Assembly (NCBI GenBank): GCA_029261435.1
Contig: JAJDBI010000137.1
Location: 1 to 19,344, forward strand
Reading direction: 5' to 3'
DNA from: Nitrospinaceae bacterium
GTDB taxonomy: Bacteria; Nitrospinota; Nitrospinia; Nitrospinales; VA-1
DNA: 19,344 nt
The notes beneath the pieces were generated by a model, which worked only from the letters and a program-made list of their open reading frames with translations, was not told the origin of the DNA and did not search any database. A program made the position numbers and the translations under genes. Of the stretch, positions 13,578 to 19,344 are shown piece by piece. The number at the start of each line of letters is the position of its first letter. Position 1 is the stretch's first letter.

Positions 13578-15974
13578 ATGAGTGAAGCTGAAGGGCTGGT
13601 TCCCGGATTTGACGGGGAAGAAGTTCCCGTTGCACGGGAACGACCGGAAGAATCCATTGAATGGGTTGTAGAAATTTACAGGAAGCATCAGTTGAAGAGG
13701 GTTTCCCTTTGGCTTGATGAGGCACTGGCTAAGGGCAGAAGAAGTAAAACGCTTATTCCGCTGGTTTTGCTTGATGTCAACCCGATCATGCATAGACAAA
13801 GTCTGCTAGAGCAAGTGTTCCCCGCTCCACGAATCATCAATGAAGATTTGTTGGATGTCAACCGGCTGAAGATCATGTTGGATGCTGATTCGGGAATGGG
13901 CAAAACCACTTTCCTGAAGCACTATCTGGAAACTCTTCTTCAAAAACCAGCGCATGGGGTCTATTGCCTTCCTGTTTATTTTCATTTTGGAAATTTACCG
14001 GAAGGTGGCAGGTTTGATTTGTTTCGTGAAGCCGTGAATCGTGAAATCATCGATGTGGTTCTGCTTGAACAGGTGGAGGACCCGGAGTTGAGTTTGGATG
14101 AAGGACTTCTTGGGAATACGGTTAACGCTATATTTAATTACAGCAAGTGTCAGTTTCTGCTAGACGGATTCGATCAACTCCATCCTCAGGACCGTTTCCA
14201 GTTTTTTATGGAATCATTTCTGGAAGATAATGCCTTCCGCAGTAATTTTGTTTTGCTTGCCAGCTGTGGTTTTAATTTTGGTTCTTTATCCACCGACGCA
14301 GTTGTTAAGCGTGGCGAGGGCACTGCCTTTCAAATGGCTTTCCAGAAAATTGACCCGAAGGATATTAATACTTACCTGGGCGACGCTTCTAAGAATAAAA
14401 AGATTAAAGACCTGGCACTTTTCACCCCTGAACTTTTAGATGTTCCGCTTTTATTGCGAGTGCTTCGAGAGCTTTCTGAAAATGAACTCCTTGATGGATT
14501 AAATAACAGGATGGAGATCTATTCCACCTGGTTTCGATTGAAACTGAAATCGGCTAATCCTTCTGCGGATGATACTTGGGTGGAAAACTGTCTCGACCAG
14601 CTTGCTGAAGTTTCTTATCAGTTGATGACCGAAGACCAGCAACAACGTTTTCGTGAAGTGGAACCGGGCTACGAAAAAACGATTTTGGAAGGAAAGGATA
14701 CTCTGTTGCGGGAGGGGAATTTTGCTCCCTGGTGGAACGATATTTTGCAACCTACGATACGCCGTTGGCAGTTTCGCCACCCGTCATTTCAGGAGTATTT
14801 TGCAAGCCGGTATATACAGAAAAACGATGGCTGGAAAGAAATAGTCCTGAAAAACTGTGGCAATGAGAAATGGCATGAAGCTATTAAGATTCTGGCTGGT
14901 GGGGTTAACGGAAAAGAGTTGTTCGATATTTTAATTGCAGAAGGTGCGGTGATGCTGGCGGGTAATTCGCTGGCTGAAGTGGGTGACCTACCGAAGGAAC
15001 AAGACCTTTTGATAAGGCAGTTGTTGAAATATCAATGTAAAGAAACCTTTCCTCAATTTGCTCAATGTCGGCAAGTGCGTGTCGAAGAAGTTATTAGGTG
15101 CAACGAAACTGAATATTTACAGGACCTATTGCTTCGTTTAATGAAACGAGAGCATCGTGACAGTCGAATTTTGTTCAGCGTGGTTGAATTGATTCTAGCG
15201 AAGCATGGCATGAACTTTCACCAGCTTCTGGATACGTTTGACTTTGAACCTCTGAAAAAACTCGAAGAATTTAAGGAGTTTTTTGATGAAGTTAATGACC
15301 GGGGGCAGGTAAATAAAGCGATCTTTAAAAAGTTTTCAGAGCGGGTCACGATCCCGGAAGGAAAATTCATTTATCAGGAAGAGGAAGATGAAGAGGATAG
15401 GGTTCTGCTGAAAGAATATTCTATTATGAAATTCCCGGTAACCAACGCTTTATACCAGCAGTTTGATCCGCAACACCGAAACCGTTTCCCCCGATACTCT
15501 CTTGATAGTGACCAACCTGTTATAGGCATCAATTATTATGCGGCGACTATTTTTGCTCTGTGGATGGGATTGCGATTGCCCACTGAGCAGGAATGGGAAA
15601 AAGCGGCCCGGGGAACGGATGGGCGGATTTATCCCTGGGGTGACCCCATGGGTTATGAAAAAGGTTTTGCCAACACCTGTGACTTCATGGCTTGCAAGAC
15701 TAATTCAGTTACGGACCTGGAGCCGGGCATGTCTCCTTATGGGTGTTACGATATGGCGGGCAATGTCTGGGAATGGTGCATGCAGAAAAATGCTTCCAGG
15801 CATACCACTCAGAGGATTGTGCGGGGTGGGTCATGGATGAATTATCTGGTGCATGCCAAATGCATTTTCAGAAACTCTTTTGATCCTGCAGAGCGGCATT
15901 TGGCGGTGGGACTGCGGTGTGTCGAGGCCCCTCGGTTTACCGAAATTGAGATTGATGATGAGGACGACGATTAA
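13578..15974 (+). CDS. NACHT-type STAND NTPase with C-terminal FGE-sulfatase-like domain
   Basis: The protein has 798 residues. A short N-terminal region (1-95) of unknown fold precedes a NACHT NTPase module. Its P-loop is ADSGMGKTT (103-111) and its Walker B is FLLDGFDQL (193-201), the D-G-x-D form typical of NACHT proteins. A sensor-like LLASC follows, with HPSFQEYFASRYI (401-413) at the end of the winged-helix part, as in many bacterial NACHT proteins. About 420-585 is helical. Residues 590-783 form an FGE-sulfatase domain: RVTIPEGKF, KFPVTN, LRLPTEQEWEKAARG (665-679), GNVWEW (729-734) and VRGGSW. Where FGE has its two catalytic Cys, this protein has Asn and Ala, so it is probably not catalytic. 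The tail is very acidic. STAND proteins are ligand-triggered switches, and bacterial NACHT proteins can act in phage defence; here that role is inferred. AAGGTGA precedes the ATG. Confidence 0.88.
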   Translation: MSEAEGLVPGFDGEEVPVARERPEESIEWVVEIYRKHQLKRVSLWLDEALAKGRRSKTLIPLVLLDVNPIMHRQSLLEQVFPAPRIINEDLLDVNRLKIMLDADSGMGKTTFLKHYLETLLQKPAHGVYCLPVYFHFGNLPEGGRFDLFREAVNREIIDVVLLEQVEDPELSLDEGLLGNTVNAIFNYSKCQFLLDGFDQLHPQDRFQFFMESFLEDNAFRSNFVLLASCGFNFGSLSTDAVVKRGEGTAFQMAFQKIDPKDINTYLGDASKNKKIKDLALFTPELLDVPLLLRVLRELSENELLDGLNNRMEIYSTWFRLKLKSANPSADDTWVENCLDQLAEVSYQLMTEDQQQRFREVEPGYEKTILEGKDTLLREGNFAPWWNDILQPTIRRWQFRHPSFQEYFASRYIQKNDGWKEIVLKNCGNEKWHEAIKILAGGVNGKELFDILIAEGAVMLAGNSLAEVGDLPKEQDLLIRQLLKYQCKETFPQFAQCRQVRVEEVIRCNETEYLQDLLLRLMKREHRDSRILFSVVELILAKHGMNFHQLLDTFDFEPLKKLEEFKEFFDEVNDRGQVNKAIFKKFSERVTIPEGKFIYQEEEDEEDRVLLKEYSIMKFPVTNALYQQFDPQHRNRFPRYSLDSDQPVIGINYYAATIFALWMGLRLPTEQEWEKAARGTDGRIYPWGDPMGYEKGFANTCDFMACKTNSVTDLEPGMSPYGCYDMAGNVWEWCMQKNASRHTTQRIVRGGSWMNYLVHAKCIFRNSFDPAERHLAVGLRCVEAPRFTEIEIDDEDDD

Positions 15975-16362
15975 AGCCCTTTATTTCCTTGAAAAATGAT
16001 AAAAACAGTAAAGAAATCCTTATTTGGACGATAAGGTAGAAATAATACTTGAAAGACTATAACGAGTTGAATTTGATCAGGTTTTGCTTGATAATAGGCA
16101 CTTAAAATCTATTATAAGGTTATAGCTAAATACAAGTATACCTCTTCTAAGGAAGGGTCCGGTTTGAGTCTGTGAAAAACTTTGATAAAGAGCCAGGTTT
16201 CATTGAATTGAGGTGAATTTTTTCGATTTGTGAATTTTTGGGCGAAAAAATCTCCAAAAGGCTTTTGATTTTACCGGTATAATTTCATTCGAGGGAAGCT
16301 TCTTAAATACTTTAGAAGTCTTCTCTATTTCATTTTCCTGCAGGTATGGGGGGTTTGGGAAC
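15975..16362. other. 388-base intergenic region before the response regulator–motAB operon
   Basis: This A/T-rich stretch has no coding potential that I can support. Just past the NACHT stop is a small hairpin, CCTTAT-ATAAGG (16018-16036), without a T-run, so it is a weak terminator candidate. A perfect TATAAT (16278-16283) lacks a good -35. The leader holds the imperfect inverted repeat CTTCTTAAA/TTTAGAAG (16299-16318). The length of the region suggests regulated transcription of the operon. Confidence 0.45.
16278..16283 (+). promoter_or_regulatory. Candidate -10 box for the regulator–motAB operon
   Basis: A perfect TATAAT lies 80 bases before the TTG start. No TTGACA-like box is found at 16-18 bases upstream and there is no TG extension. 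If it is used, it probably needs an activator. Confidence 0.3.
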
Positions 16363-17730
16363 TTGGTCACAAACAAAAATGCAAAACGATTTTTAAGTAT
16401 TGATGATGATCGAACGCTTCAGTTGATCGTCAAGCAGATTCTGACTAAGTCTTTTGGTTCGGAGACTCTTGAAGTGTTTCAAGCCGGAACGGGTGAAGAA
16501 GGGCTTCAGATGATGCGTGAAATCAAGCCGGATATTATTCTTTGCGATATTCATATGCCGGGAATGAACGGGTTTGAGGTTTGTCAACGTGTGCGGGAGC
16601 TTAAGCTTCGTTCTGCCGTGATTTTGATGTCTGCCTACGATGCCGAGCAGGATAATGCCATCAAGGCCAGTGAAACAGGGGCGGATGCCTATTTATCCAA
16701 GCCCCTGAAAAAAGGTGAATTGCTATTTGTGGTGAACTTTGTCATGCGGGTGGCTCACCTCAATGACGCCGTCTTTGAGAAGAACAAGCAGTTAGAGGCG
16801 TCTTTAGGGCAACTGAAGCAATTCCACCATAAGCTAGCCTCTCTTAATGAAGAACTCAGGAACGATAAAAGACGCCTGGGCGTAAGCCTTAAGGAAATGA
16901 CCGAGCTCAACGAACAGTTGGAGAGCAAGAACCAGCAAATATCTTCCATGGTGGAGGAACTTGCTAATCGATTTGAGTCCACAGAAGGTCTATTGGCAAC
17001 CATTATTGAATTGCATCAGACAGAACACCGAGGCCACTCTGAACGAGTAGCGCAGGCAGCGATATTTATAGCAGGAAAAATGGGTTTGACAGATTATCAG
17101 ATCAGAAATGTGAAGTCTGCTGCCCGTCTGCACGAATTGGGAATCGTTGCTCTACCGACGGAGAAAAAAAGACAAGAAGCCCTTACTGATGGAGAAAGGG
17201 ATGGTGCAAAATCCAAGTCGACCACGAATCATCCGCTGGTTGGGGAAATGCTATTGAAGGAATTTCCCGGATTCGAGCTGATTGCAGAAATCATTCGACA
17301 CCTCCTGGAAAACGTGGATGGCTCGGGGTCACCAGATGGTATGTATGGCGATCGCATTCCTATTGGTTCTCGAATTGTGTGTGCCGCCAGTTATTTTGAT
17401 CATATCAAAATGGCGTCCCCTGAAAAATCCGGGGCAGAGATTTTATCCAAGATGGAAGAGAAGTCAGGAGTCATTTTTGATGAAGCCGTTCTGGGAGCTC
17501 TTACCGAATATGTCGATAGCCTGGGCGATGTCAAAGAAGTGCCTACCATGGAGTGCTCTGTTTTTGCGTTATCGGAAGGTATGGAGTTGGCTTCTGATAT
17601 TTTTTCTGAATCGGGAATCAATCTATTAAGAAAAGGTACGGTTCTGGATAAAGAAACACTGGATAAAATTTTAAAATTCCACAATGTAGATCCAATTTCT
17701 AAAAATATTAAAGTAAAGCAACCGTCATAA
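16363..17730 (+). CDS. Response regulator with degenerate HD-GYP domain
   Basis: The protein has 455 residues. The receiver domain (8-128) is intact: Asp14-Asp16 acidic pocket, phospho-acceptor Asp62 in LCDIHMPG, Ser90 and Lys113 in LSKPLKKG. A coiled coil (about 135-205) links it to an HD-GYP-like domain (about 205-390). HD-GYP enzymes hydrolyse cyclic di-GMP, but key residues are changed here. HDxGK is HELGI (257-261), the paired His of the HHE motif is replaced by Leu-Leu (RHLLE, 312-316), GYP is GSP (322-324), and the later metal Asp is Ser (AASYFD). His225 and His290 remain. Phosphodiesterase activity is therefore doubtful, and binding or signalling is more likely. The only suitable start is TTG (16363-16365), about 9 bases after a G-run; no ATG lies upstream in frame. 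motA begins 3 bases after the stop, so a role in flagellar control is likely. Confidence 0.87.
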   Translation: MVTNKNAKRFLSIDDDRTLQLIVKQILTKSFGSETLEVFQAGTGEEGLQMMREIKPDIILCDIHMPGMNGFEVCQRVRELKLRSAVILMSAYDAEQDNAIKASETGADAYLSKPLKKGELLFVVNFVMRVAHLNDAVFEKNKQLEASLGQLKQFHHKLASLNEELRNDKRRLGVSLKEMTELNEQLESKNQQISSMVEELANRFESTEGLLATIIELHQTEHRGHSERVAQAAIFIAGKMGLTDYQIRNVKSAARLHELGIVALPTEKKRQEALTDGERDGAKSKSTTNHPLVGEMLLKEFPGFELIAEIIRHLLENVDGSGSPDGMYGDRIPIGSRIVCAASYFDHIKMASPEKSGAEILSKMEEKSGVIFDEAVLGALTEYVDSLGDVKEVPTMECSVFALSEGMELASDIFSESGINLLRKGTVLDKETLDKILKFHNVDPISKNIKVKQPS

Positions 17731-17733
17731 AAT

Positions 17734-18534
17734 ATGGATTTAGCTTCTCTAGTTGGTGTAGTCGCAGGCGTGGGGCTGGTTTTGGCCTCGATATTAATGA
17801 ACAGCGGCTTGGACCTGTTTATTAATATTCCCTCTGCCATGATTGTTCTTGGGGGAACTCTTGCCGCTACTCTTATTGCTTTTCCCATCAACGAAGTGAT
17901 GAAGGTGATGGGGTTGTTTATAAGAGTTTTCATGGTCCGAAAATCGGATCAGTATGAATTGATTGAAACCATGGTCAACGTATGTAATGTGGCCCGTAAA
18001 GGCGGCGTGCTGGCGATCGAGTCGAAGCTCAAGGAAATTGATAATGAGTTTTTGAAAAAAGGATTGGAACTGACGGTTGACGGTAAGGATGAAGCCACTG
18101 TAAATGCCTTGCTGAAAAGAGAAGTCAAACAGCTTCAGAATGCACACAAGGATGGTTGGGAGATTTTTAACCAGATGGGAGCCTTTGCTCCTGCTTTCGG
18201 CATGGTTGGAACCCTGATCGGATTGATTCAGATGCTGTCGGATCTCTCCGATGTTAGTTCCGTTGGCCCCAAAATGGCTATCGCACTCATTACAACTTTT
18301 TATGGTGCGGTTGTGGCCAACCTGGTTTTTATCCCGATGACAGTAAAGCTTAAACGGCGTAGTGCCACCGAATCGCTGGAGATGCAGCTGGTTCTGGAAG
18401 GAATCAGTTATATTCGAAAAGGTGTCAACCCCAGGTTTATGCAGGATGTTCTGGAGAACTACCTGGATACCTATCATGGCAAAAAAGATAAGAAAGGGGA
18501 TGACAAAGGTAAGAAAGATAAGGGAAAAAAATAA
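17734..18534 (+). CDS. motA: MotA, flagellar motor stator subunit A
   Basis: The protein has 266 residues. MotA forms a pentameric ring around a MotB dimer in the inner membrane and turns the flagellar rotor using ion flow. Four membrane segments are seen: about 3-22, 30-51, 148-168 and 180-202. A large cytoplasmic loop lies between segments 2 and 3. Arg88 and Glu96 sit where E. coli MotA has its rotor-contacting charged residues, and Pro153 and Pro201 match the conserved membrane prolines. FAPAFGMVGTLIGLI and TFYGAVVANLVFIPM are typical. The C-terminus has an unusually Lys/Asp-rich tail (KKDKKGDDKGKKDKGKK) of about 18 residues. Spacing is tight: 3 bases from the regulator before it and 6 bases to motB after it. 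Confidence 0.95.
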   Translation: MDLASLVGVVAGVGLVLASILMNSGLDLFINIPSAMIVLGGTLAATLIAFPINEVMKVMGLFIRVFMVRKSDQYELIETMVNVCNVARKGGVLAIESKLKEIDNEFLKKGLELTVDGKDEATVNALLKREVKQLQNAHKDGWEIFNQMGAFAPAFGMVGTLIGLIQMLSDLSDVSSVGPKMAIALITTFYGAVVANLVFIPMTVKLKRRSATESLEMQLVLEGISYIRKGVNPRFMQDVLENYLDTYHGKKDKKGDDKGKKDKGKK

Positions 18535-18540
18535 CTAGCC

Positions 18541-19344
18541 ATGGCCGAGAAAAAAGACCCTAAAAAAGAGAAGAAAAAAGCTCCTGAGGAAGAGGAAGAC
18601 GAGGAGGAGCACGAGTGTCCCGAAGGATCCCCCGCCTGGGTCATGACCTTTGCAGATCTAGTAACGCTTCTAATGGTGTTTTTTATTCTGCTTTTTGCCA
18701 TGGGGTCTATCGAGGATGAAAAATGGCGGCAGATCAAATCTTCTTTGCGCGATGCCTTGGGCCAGGAAGATATTCCTGAAGCAGGAATTCGGGAAGGGCT
18801 GGACGTTATCAAGGAACAGGTCCTTGACGAAACCACAGTTCATGCTGTCGATGAAGTAGGTGCCATGGTGGCCAAAGAGGTGGAAGAAATCGCCTCAGAG
18901 GTCGAAGAATTTGTTTTCAAAAATAAACTAGCGGGAAAAGTGGAAGTATCCTCCGATGAGAGAGGCGCAATCATAACCCTTTCCGATACGGTAATGTTCC
19001 CTCCCGGCAAGTCCAGGATGACATATACCGGAGATGAGATTATCAAGCAGGTCTTCGATATTCTGCAACAGTTCAGTTATCAGGTGAAAATTGAAGGTCA
19101 TACCGACAACGCACCTATAAGGACAGAACGGTTTCCTTCCAACTGGGAGTTATCTGCTTCCCGCGCTGCAGAAGTGGCTAGAAAGCTGGTTAAGGCGGGT
19201 TTCAACCCCACTCAATTATCTATCGAAGCTTTTGCGCAATACCGTCCAAAAGTCCCCAATGACAGTCGGCAAGGGAGAGCCTCCAACCGCAGAATCGAAA
19301 TTGTGTATCAGCGTGGCAGCATCCGCAAACACATGGTGGATATT
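18541..19344 (+). CDS. motB: MotB, flagellar motor stator subunit B (3' end missing)
   Basis: 268 codons are visible and the frame is still open at the right edge. The N-terminus is a long Lys/Glu-rich cytoplasmic segment, followed by SPAWVMTFADLVTLLMVFF. Asp39 in FADL corresponds to the ion-carrying Asp essential in all MotB proteins. One membrane helix ends near residue 54. After a periplasmic linker comes the OmpA-like peptidoglycan-binding domain (about 150-260) with EGHTDNAPI, NWELSASRA and GRASNRRIEI. This domain anchors the stator to the cell wall. Whether protons or sodium drive it cannot be told from these residues. The ATG follows the motA stop by 6 bases. Confidence 0.95.
   Translation, partial: MAEKKDPKKEKKKAPEEEEDEEEHECPEGSPAWVMTFADLVTLLMVFFILLFAMGSIEDEKWRQIKSSLRDALGQEDIPEAGIREGLDVIKEQVLDETTVHAVDEVGAMVAKEVEEIASEVEEFVFKNKLAGKVEVSSDERGAIITLSDTVMFPPGKSRMTYTGDEIIKQVFDILQQFSYQVKIEGHTDNAPIRTERFPSNWELSASRAAEVARKLVKAGFNPTQLSIEAFAQYRPKVPNDSRQGRASNRRIEIVYQRGSIRKHMVDI

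Noticed and set aside
16018..16036. CCTTAT-ATAAGG hairpin as the terminator of the NACHT gene
   Set aside because: It has six mostly A-T pairs and no T-tract after it, which is too weak to call; it is noted only in the intergenic entry.
17794..18477. Long minus-strand open frame opposite motA
   Set aside because: It lies wholly antisense to a well-recognised motA gene and has no domain or ribosome site.
1..19344. Insertion sequences, CRISPR arrays, tRNA genes, phage or integrase signatures
   Set aside because: I saw no transposase or integrase protein, no regularly spaced repeats and no tRNA-like cloverleaf on either strand. Gene spacing and codon style look uniform.

Overview
The window comes from a Gram-negative bacterium with moderate GC, respiratory c-type cytochromes and a stator-driven flagellum. 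No rRNA or other taxonomic marker is present, so the source is inferred. A membrane-anchored octaheme protein of the hydroxylamine oxidoreductase (HAO) family lies in one operon with a Rieske protein and a b6-type cytochrome b. That combination recalls nitrogen-cycle bacteria such as Nitrospinota or anammox Planctomycetes. Nitrospinota-like is my best guess, with low certainty.

Layout from left to right. (1) 1-4846 is all on the minus strand: the start of purE, a 1073-residue coiled-coil protein ending in an FGE-sulfatase-like (formylglycine-generating-enzyme, C-type-lectin fold) domain, and an MFS transporter. (2) 5049-6488 (+) is a membrane PAS histidine kinase. It converges on the next operon with a single base between the stop codons. 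(3) 6490-11055 (-) is a five-gene redox operon. In transcription order it holds a monoheme cytochrome c, a secreted cupredoxin-like protein, a Rieske protein, a fused b6/subunit-IV cytochrome b and the octaheme HAO-like protein. (4) 11056-11325 is a divergent intergenic region with a terminator-like hairpin and a palindrome. (5) 11326-12778 (+) is cinA followed by a 58-residue zinc-ribbon membrane protein. It converges on a rhomboid protease gene (12782-13417, -). (6) 13578-15974 (+) is a NACHT-type STAND NTPase that also ends in an FGE-sulfatase-like domain. (7) 16363-19344 (+) is a response regulator with a degenerate HD-GYP domain, tightly followed by motA and a 3'-truncated motB.

How the parts may work together. 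The redox operon looks like a quinol/cytochrome c-type complex (Rieske plus cytochrome b) wired to an octaheme nitrogen-oxide enzyme, with a copper protein and a small cytochrome c as likely electron carriers. The response regulator with motA and motB looks like a control-plus-stator unit for flagellar rotation. Two otherwise unrelated large proteins carry C-terminal FGE-like domains that both lack the FGE catalytic cysteines. These are the most unusual non-metabolic genes here. The NACHT protein has the layout of a ligand-sensing STAND switch and might serve in defence or signalling.
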